A DNA stretch of 64,000 bases, taken from contig NZ_CP023694.1 in the NCBI RefSeq assembly GCF_008705135.1, forward strand, positions 806,001 through 870,000, written 5' to 3'. Made by a program: the position numbers and the translations under genes. Source of the stretch: Streptomyces coeruleorubidus. GTDB lineage: Bacteria > Actinomycetota > Actinomycetes > Streptomycetales > Streptomycetaceae. The first letter of the stretch is position 1, and each line of letters opens with the position of its first letter. Below the pieces are notes generated by a model. It had not been told where the DNA came from. It ran no database searches and saw only the letters and a program-made list of their open reading frames with translations. Shown piece after piece: positions 24,618 through 33,768 of the stretch.

Positions 24618-26354
24618 ATGAAGAGCTGGATCACGGACTGGCAGCGCAGTGAGCGACTGCCGCACTACACCCGGGCCAACGCGGGCGAGACCCTGCCGGA
24701 ACCGGCCAGCCCCCTGGGCTGGACCCTGGTCTGGGGACGGGGCCTGCAGGGCTGGCGTCGCGGCTTCGTCGGGTTCGGCATCTACCGCGAGGAGGAGGTG
24801 GCCGGCCCCCGGCCGCCGTTCGTCGGCATGTTCGGCGGCCACTTCTACCTGAACCTGTCCCATATGCGGCTGTTCGGCATCCGTATGGGTCAGACGGCGG
24901 ACCAGATCGACGCGGCCTTCGTCGGTCAGCGCTCCGACACGCCGGTGTACCTGGCGCACCCGGACGACCAGGACGAGGAGCTGACCGCCAAGGCGGGCGC
25001 GACGCTCCAGCGGATGCTCGGCCAGGCCGGCTTCCCGGAGGCCGACGCCGACCGGGAACGGCTGCGCGCCCTGCGCCGCTCGCGACCCGACTTGACGAGG
25101 CTGTCCGACGCCGAACTGGTGGCGCACGTACGGTCGTTGCTCGACGAGGTGGAGACGACCTTCCAGCGGCACGTCGAGTCGTCGCTGCCCGCGTCCGTCG
25201 GGCCGGCGATCCTCGGCCCGCTGTGCGCGAGCGTGGACCGCCCCGGCGCCATGCTCGACCTCATCGGCGGTCTCGGCGACGTCGACTCCGCCTCCCCGTC
25301 GACCGGGCTGTGGACGCTGTCCCGGCAGGTGGCGGCCTCGGCCGAACTGAGCGCGCTCTTCGACCAGGGTCCGGCCGCGGTGGAGCGGGCGCTCGACGGG
25401 GCGAGCGGGGACGTGAAGGCGTTCCGTGACTCCTTCGAGGAGTTCCTCGCGGAGTCCGGCGACCGCGGCCCCAACGAGTGGGACATCCACGCGCTGTCGT
25501 GGGAGGCGGCGCCGGTCCAGGCGCTGGCCCTGGTCGACCGGATCCGGCACAGCCCCGACGACGACTCCCCGGCCGCCCGGCGCACACGGCTGACCGAGGG
25601 GCGCGAGCGGACGGCACAGGAGATCCGGGCCGTGCTGCCCGAGGAGGCGCAGCCGATGTTCGACGCCGGTATGCACGCCTCCCAGGTATGGATCCCGGCC
25701 CGCGAGCGCACCAAGGCGAACTGCGTCACCGTCGTCAACGAGATCCGCATGGCCGTACGGGAGCTCGGCCGTCGCGGTGTCGCGGCGGGGCTCTTCGCCC
25801 GGCCCGAGGACGTGATGATGCTGCTGGACACCGAACTCGACGGCTACGTCGCCGCTCCGGAGTCCTTCGGCCCGGTGATCGCGCGTCGGCTGGAGGAGTA
25901 CGCGGGTCTGCACGAGCTGGAACCGCCGTTCTTCGTCGCCGACGACGCGCAGACGGAGATCGACACCTGGCCGCGCCGCGCCGAGGAGCGGACCGAGGCG
26001 GCCGTCGAGGGCGATGTGCTCGGCGGTGTCGGCGGCAGCCACGGCACGTACACCGGCAGGGTGCGGGTGGTCACCGACCCGGCTTCGTGCGAGGCGCTGG
26101 AGCCCGGCGAGGTGCTGGTGGCGCCGATCACGGACGCGGCCTGGACCCCGCTGTTCCTGGTGGCCGGCGCGGCCGTCGTGGACGTGGGGGCGCTCAACAG
26201 CCACGCCGTGGTGGTCTGCCGTGAGCTGGGCATCCCGGCCGTGATCTCCGTCGAGGGCGGGACGCGGCGGCTGCGGGACGGCATGGTGATCACGGTCGAC
26301 GGTGAGCGGGGCACGGTCACCGTGGACAGTGTTCCCGCCCCGCTCGGCATCTGA
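24618..26354 (+). CDS. PEP-synthase-like protein with phospho-His mobile domain, no ATP-grasp domain
   Basis: 578 residues. The C-terminal 110 residues are the swivelling domain of PEP-utilising enzymes (TDAAWTPLFLVAGAAVV, then DVGALNSHAVVVCRELGIPAV) with the phosphorylatable His529. The N-terminal 450 residues (YTRANAGETLPEPASPLGW; FVGMFGGHFYLNLSHMRL; ERTKANCVTVVNEIRMAVRELG) resemble the acceptor-binding region of rifampicin phosphotransferase and the alpha chain of phenylphosphate synthase. There is no nucleotide-binding domain and no PEP barrel, so it needs a separate phosphoryl donor protein. It is the third gene after the Rieske oxygenase and SDR and is closed by a strong terminator. Confidence 0.85.
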   Translation: MKSWITDWQRSERLPHYTRANAGETLPEPASPLGWTLVWGRGLQGWRRGFVGFGIYREEEVAGPRPPFVGMFGGHFYLNLSHMRLFGIRMGQTADQIDAAFVGQRSDTPVYLAHPDDQDEELTAKAGATLQRMLGQAGFPEADADRERLRALRRSRPDLTRLSDAELVAHVRSLLDEVETTFQRHVESSLPASVGPAILGPLCASVDRPGAMLDLIGGLGDVDSASPSTGLWTLSRQVAASAELSALFDQGPAAVERALDGASGDVKAFRDSFEEFLAESGDRGPNEWDIHALSWEAAPVQALALVDRIRHSPDDDSPAARRTRLTEGRERTAQEIRAVLPEEAQPMFDAGMHASQVWIPARERTKANCVTVVNEIRMAVRELGRRGVAAGLFARPEDVMMLLDTELDGYVAAPESFGPVIARRLEEYAGLHELEPPFFVADDAQTEIDTWPRRAEERTEAAVEGDVLGGVGGSHGTYTGRVRVVTDPASCEALEPGEVLVAPITDAAWTPLFLVAGAAVVDVGALNSHAVVVCRELGIPAVISVEGGTRRLRDGMVITVDGERGTVTVDSVPAPLGI

Positions 26355-26359
26355 GAACT

Positions 26360-26403
26360 CCGCGGGCCCGTCGCTTCCCTGCACCGGAGCGACGGGCCCG
26401 CGG
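26360..26403 (+). terminator. strong stem-loop terminator after the oxygenase/PEP-utiliser operon
   Basis: A perfect 16-bp stem (CCGCGGGCCCGTCGCT and its complement) closes a 12-base loop, starting six bases after the stop of the PEP-utiliser gene. No U-run follows, which is common for streptomycete terminators. Confidence 0.8.
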
Positions 26404-26425
26404 GCACGACCTGGAAAGGATCGCC

Positions 26426-26740
26426 ATGGCTGAGGAACTCATCGTCTCCGGCTGGATGGACTATGAACCCGGCGACCGCGACACCGTGCTGGCGGCCCTC
26501 GTCGAGCTGGGCCGGCGCACCCGCGAGGAGGAACCCGGCTGTCTGGACTACGCGATGACCGCCGATCCCACCGACGAGCGCCGTATCCGCGTGTACGAGT
26601 ACTGGACCTCGCGGCAGGCCCTCGACGAGCACTTCGCCACCCCGCACATCGAGGACTTCCGGACGGCCGTCGCGGGGCTGGCCCGGGTCGGGGTCTCGCT
26701 GACGGCCCACACCGTCGCCGCGTCACATCCCATGCGCTGA
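26426..26740 (+). CDS. ABM-domain (antibiotic biosynthesis monooxygenase-like) protein
   Basis: A 104-residue dimeric ferredoxin-like fold protein: LIVSGWMDYEPGDRDTVLAALVELGRRTREEEPGCLDYAM, then IRVYEYWTSRQALDEHFATPHI. Members include cofactor-free quinone-forming monooxygenases and many uncharacterised dimers. It lies behind the terminator with its own GGAAAGG ribosome site, so it gets read-through or a separate promoter. Its place between oxygenase operons fits a role in quinone or phenol turnover, but that is inference. A paralogue is encoded at 63291. Confidence 0.82.
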   Translation: MAEELIVSGWMDYEPGDRDTVLAALVELGRRTREEEPGCLDYAMTADPTDERRIRVYEYWTSRQALDEHFATPHIEDFRTAVAGLARVGVSLTAHTVAASHPMR

Positions 26741-26742
26741 AG

Positions 26743-26764
26743 CGGCGCCCCGGCCGGGGCGCCG
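26743..26764. terminator. bidirectional terminator between convergent genes
   Basis: A perfect 22-bp palindrome (CGGCGCCCCGG followed by its complement) lies between the ABM gene stop and the convergent MDR gene stop, 12 bases from the latter. Confidence 0.7.
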
Positions 26765-26776
26765 TTGCCGGCAGTC

Positions 26777-27808
<1,032 letters not shown>

Positions 27809-27812
27809 GGGG

Positions 27813-28028
27813 TCACTCCTCCGGCTGCGGGGTGGTGCGCCGCTGGGCGAGGCGGCCGACCCAGCCGGCCATCTGGAGGTCGGCGTGGCGCAGTTCGCCC
27901 GACTGCCACCGGGCCTGGAAGTCGAAGACGCCCCGCACCCCTGTCCTGGGATCGGTCACCTCGACCAGGCCGTCCTCGGTGAGCCGGTACACATGGCCGG
28001 TCAGCGGGTGGATCACTTGCTTGGACAT
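27813..28028 (-). CDS. small hypothetical protein in a Rieske oxygenase operon
   Basis: 71 residues, soluble, with one Trp-rich C-terminal helix (ARWQSGELRHADLQMAGWVGRL) and an N-terminal beta-rich part (VIHPLTGHVYRLTEDGLVEVTDP). It has no cysteines and no recognised family. It sits seven bases after the ferredoxin stop and four bases before the MDR gene, so it is surely part of the same transcript. It could be a small accessory subunit of the oxygenase or ferredoxin; no direct evidence exists. Confidence 0.7.
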   Translation of the reverse strand: MSKQVIHPLTGHVYRLTEDGLVEVTDPRTGVRGVFDFQARWQSGELRHADLQMAGWVGRLAQRRTTPQPEE

Positions 28029-28035
28029 GGGGGTC

Positions 28036-28350
28036 TCACTCCTGCACTCGGCGGCGTACGCCGCGCTTGGTCACGGTCACCGGGCCCTCGACCCGGAGCC
28101 GGCAGGCGAGCCGGGTCAGGCCGTCCACCGGTCTGCGCAGTGCCTCGATGCCCTCGCGCTCCAGCGGGCCCACGGGGGAACAGTTCTCGGCGCCCTCCTC
28201 GACCTGGACGAAGCAGGTACGGCAGGTGCCCTTGCCGCCGCAGACGGTGGGCCAGCGGTAGCCGAGGCGCCCGGCTGCGGTGAACACGTCCTCGCCGTCG
28301 AGGACTTCGAGCTCGACGCCGGAGGGCCTGACCGCCACCCGGTGGGTCAT
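28036..28350 (-). CDS. plant-type [2Fe-2S] ferredoxin
   Basis: 104 residues from the ATG that overlaps the oxygenase stop (ATGA). The cluster ligands are Cys37, Cys43, Cys46 and Cys83 in the order C-x5-C-x2-C-xn-C (TVCGGKGTCRTC ... LACRL). One extra Cys57 is present. Charged residues around the cluster and absence of an FAD domain mark it as an electron shuttle, most simply for the Rieske oxygenase encoded just upstream. A reductase with NAD(P)H input must come from elsewhere; the PDR-type protein at 42106 has its own 2Fe-2S domain and is one candidate. Confidence 0.92.
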   Translation of the reverse strand: MTHRVAVRPSGVELEVLDGEDVFTAAGRLGYRWPTVCGGKGTCRTCFVQVEEGAENCSPVGPLEREGIEALRRPVDGLTRLACRLRVEGPVTVTKRGVRRRVQE

Positions 28351-29756
28351 CTGCTCATCCACTGGTCGAGCGTCTGGTTGAAGTGGCGGATGCGGCTCTC
28401 CTGGTAGTTCGCCAGGGTGATGCCCGGCTTGCGCATCGCCTTCAGGCCCTGCTGGACGTAGGGCAGGTTCTCGCAGTCCTGGTCGAAGACGGGCCCGAGC
28501 ACGCCGAGTTCGGGGATGTCGGCGAAGAGTGTGTCCTCGGGCACCCAGCGGATCTTCGCCGGGGGCGGCGTCTCGCCGGGCTGCTTCGGGGACGACATGA
28601 AGATGATCTCGGCGGTGCAGGAGTCGGGGTCGAGGCCGTTGGGCCGGAACCGGTAGATGATGTTCGACTTGGCGCCGCCCCAGGGGTTGAAATTGGGGAA
28701 CAGCAAGTAGTTGATGGCGTCCAGCAGCTCGGTGTCGGGTGTCTGCGAGAAGTCCTGCTGCGAGGTGGCCGCCAGTTGTTCGCGCATCCGCGCGGCGAGG
28801 ACCTGCCGGGCGGTGCCGCCGGGCGGGATCGCCGGCAGCTCGTCACCCTCCTGCATGACCAGGTCACGGCCCTGGGCGGCGGAATAGAACGATCGCGAGT
28901 CGTAGAAGGTCTCCAGGACGTCCTCCTCCGTGACCGAGTCCGCCACGTGCGGGCTGGGCGCGCCCTGGATGTTGATCATCCGGTTCCAGTTCGGCTGGTC
29001 CGCCATGACGTCGTACTGCGAGTTGGCGTCGGCGAGCCACGTCAGCATCTGCGGATGGGTGGCGATCACGTGGAAGGACTCGATGAACGCGTCCTGCGCG
29101 ACCTTCCAGTTGCAGGGCAGCACCTTGGCGATGTGCAGCGACTTGTAGCGGTTCTCCAGCGGCCAGATGTAGTAGTCGTCGAAGGTGCCGCGGTAGCTGT
29201 CGAAGGACTCGGCGTACGGGTCCATGTTGATGAAGACGAAGCCGCGCCAGGTCGCCACCTGGGCCTCGGGGAGGGCGAACTTCTCCGGGGTGACGTGCGG
29301 GAAGTCCCAGGCGCAGGGCGGGGTCTGCATCGTGCCGTCGAGGTTCCAGGTGAAGCCGTGGAACGAGCAGCGGAACTCGCTGACGTTGCCGCCGCCGGTG
29401 CGCAGTTTGCGTCCGCGGTGCAGACAGACGTTGACGTAGGCGCGGATCTCGTCGGGAGCCGTGCGGACGACGATGAGGGAGTCGTCGCCGATCTCGTAGA
29501 CCTCGTGGTCGCCGACCTCGGGGATCTCGCTCTCCAGGCAGGCGAACTGCCAGACGCGCCGCCAGACCTGCCGCATCTCGCGTTCGGCCCACTCGCGGGA
29601 GGTGAAACGGGCGGTGTCGATGTCCTCGCTGCCGAGGTAGTCGTTCCGCTCGTACCTCAGGGCGGGGGGAACGGGACGGCTGTCCTGGTCGAGGTAGTCC
29701 TGAACGCTGGGCCCGGGGCACCGTGCCGTGGCCGGTTCCGACGTTTCGTCCATCAT
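28347..29756 (-). CDS. Rieske non-heme iron oxygenase, alpha subunit (second)
   Basis: 469 residues from a double ATG behind GGAGGAGAG. Rieske ligands are Cys111, His113, Cys130, His133 (CLHRGRK...CSFHGFTW). The catalytic iron His pair lies in NWKVAQDAFIESFHVIATHP. The late region LLFPNFNPWGGAKSNIIYRFRPNG resembles large aromatic or terpenoid ring-hydroxylating oxygenases rather than the protein at 22467, so two different oxidation steps are likely. It heads an operon with its ferredoxin, a small protein and an MDR reductase, and is divergent from the ABC importer genes. Confidence 0.92.
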   Translation of the reverse strand: MMDETSEPATARCPGPSVQDYLDQDSRPVPPALRYERNDYLGSEDIDTARFTSREWAEREMRQVWRRVWQFACLESEIPEVGDHEVYEIGDDSLIVVRTAPDEIRAYVNVCLHRGRKLRTGGGNVSEFRCSFHGFTWNLDGTMQTPPCAWDFPHVTPEKFALPEAQVATWRGFVFINMDPYAESFDSYRGTFDDYYIWPLENRYKSLHIAKVLPCNWKVAQDAFIESFHVIATHPQMLTWLADANSQYDVMADQPNWNRMINIQGAPSPHVADSVTEEDVLETFYDSRSFYSAAQGRDLVMQEGDELPAIPPGGTARQVLAARMREQLAATSQQDFSQTPDTELLDAINYLLFPNFNPWGGAKSNIIYRFRPNGLDPDSCTAEIIFMSSPKQPGETPPPAKIRWVPEDTLFADIPELGVLGPVFDQDCENLPYVQQGLKAMRKPGITLANYQESRIRHFNQTLDQWMSR

Positions 29757-29989
29757 CTCTCCTCCGGCAGAAACTTTAGATTGAGTGTAGTTACCGGTTG
29801 CCGCAGGGAGCAACACTCATACCGGTGGACGATCTCGTACCTGACGAGGTCACCGCAGTTTCGCACCGTTATTCCGGAATTTCTTGCGGCAACCCTCTCC
29901 CCAAGCCTGCTGGGGCATGTCACACTCCGACCCACTTGAGGCTGTAGTGCCTCATAAGTTTCTACGTCACCCCACGGGAGCGCTCAACG
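29757..29989. promoter_or_regulatory. divergent regulatory region between Rieske oxygenase and ABC importer genes
   Basis: 233 bp without a gene, clearly AT-richer than its surroundings. AGAAACTTTAGA (29769-29780) lies next to the oxygenase start. Its relative AGAAACTTATGA reads on the opposite strand at 29952-29963, 27 bases before the importer ATG. The two half-sites face their respective genes, so one regulator could control both directions. No sigma-70 promoter was convincing by eye. Confidence 0.4.
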
Positions 29990-31132
29990 ATGAGTTCCAG
30001 ACCCCGTCGCGCGGTCCGCCGCGCCATCACCGCGACCCTCCCCGTCACCGCCCTGCTCGCCCTCGCGGCATGCGGCACCGGGACCACTCCGGCCGCCGAC
30101 TCGACACAGGCGGGGGCGCCCGGCTCCCCCGGCCTGACCGCGGCCCGCGCAGCCCTGGCGAAGTACTCCGCACGACCGGCCACGATCTCCGTGACCGAGC
30201 CGGTGGGCAAGGCGATCCCCAAGGGCAAGACAATCGACTTCATCCTCTGCGGCGTCCAGTCCTGCAAGGACCTCGCCGACTTCTTCACCGAGGCCGCGAA
30301 GGAACTCGGCTGGCAGGTCAAGCAGATCGCCACCCAGGGCACCCCGGAGTCCGTCCAGGCCGCCTACGAGCAGGCCGTACGCGACAAGCCGGACGCCGTC
30401 GTCGCCTCCGGATTCCCCCGTGCCGTCTACGCCAAGCAGCTGGCACAGCTGAAGGCGGCCGGCATCCCCGTCATCCAGTCGAACGCGGACGACGTGGCGG
30501 GTGACGGCATCTCCCTGCTGAAGAACGGTCCGAAGGACGTCGGCGTCCAGGGCGAGATGCTCGCCTCATGGGTGGTGTCGAACAGCGGCGCCAAGGCGGA
30601 CACCGTCTACTTCGATCTGCCGGCCTACACGATCCTCAAGCCCGTCAAGGACTCCTTCGCGGCCAAGTACAAGGAATGGTGCGACGGTTGCGCGCTCGAC
30701 AACGTCGACGTGCCGATCACCTCGGTGGGCAAGGACATGCCGGACCGCGTGGTGTCGTACCTCCGGTCGCACCCGAAGGTGACCCATGTCGTCTTCTCCC
30801 TGGGCCTGCTCAACGTGGGTGTGCCGGCCGCGCTGAAGACCGCCGGGATCACCGGCAAGCACATCGTCGTCAACGTCGGTGACGCGCAGAACTACCAGTA
30901 CATCCAGGGCGGTCTCACCGACGGCGCGATGGCGCTGAACTCGCACGAGACGGCCTGGATCCAGGCCGATGCGCTCGCCCGGCACTTCACCGGCCAGCCC
31001 ATGGCGGTGGACCAGAAGGCGGCGCTGCCCAACATGCTCGTCACCAAGGACAACCTGCCCTCCGCCGACGGCGACTTCCCGATCGTCGAGGACTACGAGA
31101 AGCAGTTCAAGGCGCTGTGGGGACTGAGTTGA
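29990..31132 (+). CDS. sugar-type ABC transporter substrate-binding lipoprotein
   Basis: 380 residues. A type II signal peptide ends at the lipobox LALAAC (Cys27), so the protein is anchored to the outer face of the membrane. The mature part is a periplasmic-binding-protein type 1 fold: KTIDFILCGVQSCKDLADFF, TQGTPESVQAAYEQAV, DAVVASGFPRAVYAKQLAQLKAAGIPV. RbsB-like proteins bind pentoses, autoinducer-2 and similar polyols, but relatives bind other small molecules. The next two genes encode the ATPase and permease. The placement within a degradative cluster suggests that the ligand is the growth substrate of the pathway. Confidence 0.88.
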   Translation: MSSRPRRAVRRAITATLPVTALLALAACGTGTTPAADSTQAGAPGSPGLTAARAALAKYSARPATISVTEPVGKAIPKGKTIDFILCGVQSCKDLADFFTEAAKELGWQVKQIATQGTPESVQAAYEQAVRDKPDAVVASGFPRAVYAKQLAQLKAAGIPVIQSNADDVAGDGISLLKNGPKDVGVQGEMLASWVVSNSGAKADTVYFDLPAYTILKPVKDSFAAKYKEWCDGCALDNVDVPITSVGKDMPDRVVSYLRSHPKVTHVVFSLGLLNVGVPAALKTAGITGKHIVVNVGDAQNYQYIQGGLTDGAMALNSHETAWIQADALARHFTGQPMAVDQKAALPNMLVTKDNLPSADGDFPIVEDYEKQFKALWGLS

Positions 31133-32640
31133 CCGGGCCGGTCCTGCGGGTGGCCGCCCTGTCGAAGAGATTCGGCGGCACCCAGGCGCTGAAGGACGTC
31201 GATCTCGAGGTCCTGCCCGGCGAGATCCACGCCCTGATCGGTCCCAACGGCTCAGGCAAGTCCACCCTCATCAAGATCCTCGCCGGCTACCACCACGCGG
31301 AGCCCGGTGCGGTGGCCGAACTCGACGGCGAGCCCTTCGGCCTCGGCCAGGTCGCGGCTTCCCGCCACGACCGGCTGCGCTTCGTCCACCAGGAGCTGGG
31401 GCTGGTGGGCGAGTTGAGCGCCATCGACAACCTCGCGCTCAGCCACGGCTTCGCCCGCACGGCGTTCGGCAACATCCGCTGGCCGGAGATGGAGCGGCGG
31501 ACGAGCGCCCTCGTCGAGCGGTTCGGCCTCGGCATCGACGTACGCAGACCCCTGGTGACGGCCACCCCTGTCCAGCGCGCGGTGGTGGCCATCGCCGCCG
31601 CGCTCCAGGGCTGGGAGGGCCGCCGCGGGGTCCTGGTGCTCGACGAGCCCACCGCCGTGCTCCCGCCCGGCGAGGTGGCCCGCCTCTTCGACATCGTGCG
31701 GGAGGTCCGCGACGCCGGCGCCGGTGTCCTGTACGTCTCGCACCGGATGGACGAGATCTTCGCTCTCGCCGACCGGGTCACCGTGATCCGCGGCGGGCGC
31801 CGGATCGCCACCCGCCCGGTCGCCGAGCTCACTCCGCGCCTGCTGGCGGAGCTGATGGCGGGCGAGGACATGGAGACCACCCACCGTCCGGCACCCCGCT
31901 CCGGTCCCACCAACCCCGTGCTGGAGGTCCGCGACCTGTGGGCCGGGCCACTGCGGGGAGTCGACTTCGACCTGGCCGGGGGCGAGCGCCTGGGCATCAC
32001 CGGGCTGGTCGGCTCCGGCCACGAGATCGTGCCGTACGCGGTGTGCGGGGCGCATGCCGGGCGGGTGAGCGGCAGGCTGCGGCTGCCGGAGCGCTCCGAG
32101 CGGTGGACCGAGGCGCGTGACGCCGGCGGCCTGGGTCTTCCCCTGGTCCCTGCGGACCGGGCGGGAGAGGGAGTGATCGGCGATTTCTCCGTCGGCGAGA
32201 ACCTCACCCTGCCGCTCCTGGACCGGCTGCGCTCCCGCTCCGGGCGGCTCCGTCGGCGCCGCGAGTCCGCCCTGGCTCAGGACTGGATCCGCCGGGTCGG
32301 AGTGCGTACGGCAGGACACGCAGCCCGGATCACCACGCTGAGCGGCGGCAACCAGCAGAAGGTCGTCATGGCCCGCTGCCTGGCCGGGCGGCCGCCGGTG
32401 CTGGCGCTGTGCGAACCCACGGCGGGCGTGGACATCGCCACCCGCCTTCAGCTGTACGACCTGATTGGGCGTCAGTCCGACGAGGGCATGGGCGTCATCG
32501 TGTCCTCCTCCGACACGCAGGACCTGCTCGCGCTGTGCACCCGCGTCCTGGTGGTGCGGGACGGCCGGATCGCACGGGAGATCAGGGGCCGGGACATCAC
32601 CGAGCCCGCGCTCGTGCACGCCATGGAAGGAACCGAGTGA
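31129..32640 (+). CDS. sugar-type ABC transporter, double ATP-binding protein
   Basis: About 503 residues with two nucleotide-binding domains in one chain, as in RbsA. First half: Walker A GPNGSGKST, Walker B VLVLDEPTAVL, but the signature LSxGxxQ is degraded to VTATPVQRAVV. Second half: the Walker A region is reduced to GLVGSGHE while the signature LSGGNQQKVVMARCL is intact. The composite sites would therefore be asymmetric. I favour the TTG at 31129, which overlaps the upstream stop (TTGA) behind GGGGA; a GTG 12 bases earlier is possible. It acts with the lipoprotein and the permease. Confidence 0.87.
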   Translation: MTGPVLRVAALSKRFGGTQALKDVDLEVLPGEIHALIGPNGSGKSTLIKILAGYHHAEPGAVAELDGEPFGLGQVAASRHDRLRFVHQELGLVGELSAIDNLALSHGFARTAFGNIRWPEMERRTSALVERFGLGIDVRRPLVTATPVQRAVVAIAAALQGWEGRRGVLVLDEPTAVLPPGEVARLFDIVREVRDAGAGVLYVSHRMDEIFALADRVTVIRGGRRIATRPVAELTPRLLAELMAGEDMETTHRPAPRSGPTNPVLEVRDLWAGPLRGVDFDLAGGERLGITGLVGSGHEIVPYAVCGAHAGRVSGRLRLPERSERWTEARDAGGLGLPLVPADRAGEGVIGDFSVGENLTLPLLDRLRSRSGRLRRRRESALAQDWIRRVGVRTAGHAARITTLSGGNQQKVVMARCLAGRPPVLALCEPTAGVDIATRLQLYDLIGRQSDEGMGVIVSSSDTQDLLALCTRVLVVRDGRIAREIRGRDITEPALVHAMEGTE

Positions 32641-32671
32641 CATGAGCCCTGGAAGGAACCGAGTGACATGA
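32624..32671 (+). repeat. duplicated translation-initiation region with a 9-codon mini-ORF
   Basis: The 22-bp string from TGGAAGGAACC to GTGACATGA occurs at 32624-32645 and again at 32650-32671. The first copy carries the ATPase stop and an ATG (32642) that opens a nine-codon frame, MSPGRNRVT. Its TGA overlaps the permease ATG at 32668. Each copy supplies a GGAAGGA ribosome site. The duplication therefore inserts a translated linker between ATPase and permease. Confidence 0.75.
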
Positions 32672-33768
32672 CGTCCACCCCGACCCGGGCGGCGGAGGTC
32701 CCGCCGTCCGCACCGGAGAGATCCGCGGTGTACGTGCCGGGGACATGGGCCCGACGGGCGGCGGCCGCCCTGTCGTTCCGCAACATCGGCGCCGTGTACG
32801 TGTGGCTGGTCATCGTCGTGCTCTTCACCGTGTGGGCGCCGGACACGTTCCCGACCATGATCACGGTCAAGCAGGTACTGAACGGCAACGCCGTGGCGGG
32901 CCTGGTCGCACTCAGCGTCGTACCGCCGCTGGCCGCACGCGTCTTCGACCTCTCCATCGCCTTCACCATGTCGCTCACCAGCGTGCTGACCGCCCACTTC
33001 ATGGTCTCCGCCGGGTTCGGGCCCGGCACGGCCATCGCCCTGGCGATGACCACCGCGCTGCTGGTCGGGGTCGTCAACGGCATCGTGGTGGTGGTCCTGC
33101 GCGTCGACTCGTTCATCGCCACCCTGGCCACCGGTGCGCTGATCCAGTCCCTGATCACCATGGTCACCAACGACAGCTCGATCACCGGTGTGCGGCTGCT
33201 CGCCGAGCCGTTCGCGAGCATCGCCCAGCTGGACGCCGGCGGTGTCACCCTGCCGGTGCTGTATCTGCTGCTCGCCGCCCTCGCCATCTGGTTCCTGCTG
33301 GAACACACCGCCACCGGGCGCCGGTTGTACGCCACCGGATTCAACGCCGACGCGGCCCGGCTGCAAGGGGTGCGCACCGACCGGCTGCGCTTTCTGACCC
33401 TGGTGGCCTCCGCGCTGCTGTCCGGTTTCGCCGGTGTCGTCTTCACGGCCTCGGTCGGCTCCGGATCGCCGACCGCGGGCACCCCGTACCTGCTGTCGGC
33501 CTACGCCGCCGCCTTCGTCGGGGCGACCCAGTTGCGGGCGGGCCGCTTCAACGCCTGGGGCACGGTCCTCGCGGTCCTCCTGCTCGGCACCGGCATCACG
33601 GGCCTCGGGCTCGCCACCAGCGCGCAGTGGGCCGCGAGCCTGTTCACCGGCTCGGTCCTCATCGTGGCGCTGGTGCTCACCGGTGGCCGAATCGCCCTGC
33701 CCACCGTGCTGCGCCGCCGGGCGAAGACCCGGCCGGACCCGTCCACCAGCAAGGAGATCCGAAGATGA
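32668..33768 (+). CDS. sugar-type ABC transporter permease
   Basis: 366 residues with eight to ten hydrophobic segments and the BPD_transp_2 pattern: AFTMSLTSVLTAHFMV, NGIVVVVLRVDSFIATLATGALIQSL, a characteristic GVRTDRLRFLTLVASALLSGFAG loop that contacts the ATPase, then FVGATQLRAGRFNAWGTVLAV. The start lies after a duplicated initiation region. The stop overlaps the alcohol dehydrogenase ATG, linking uptake to a metabolic enzyme in the same transcript. Confidence 0.9.
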   Translation: MTSTPTRAAEVPPSAPERSAVYVPGTWARRAAAALSFRNIGAVYVWLVIVVLFTVWAPDTFPTMITVKQVLNGNAVAGLVALSVVPPLAARVFDLSIAFTMSLTSVLTAHFMVSAGFGPGTAIALAMTTALLVGVVNGIVVVVLRVDSFIATLATGALIQSLITMVTNDSSITGVRLLAEPFASIAQLDAGGVTLPVLYLLLAALAIWFLLEHTATGRRLYATGFNADAARLQGVRTDRLRFLTLVASALLSGFAGVVFTASVGSGSPTAGTPYLLSAYAAAFVGATQLRAGRFNAWGTVLAVLLLGTGITGLGLATSAQWAASLFTGSVLIVALVLTGGRIALPTVLRRRAKTRPDPSTSKEIRR

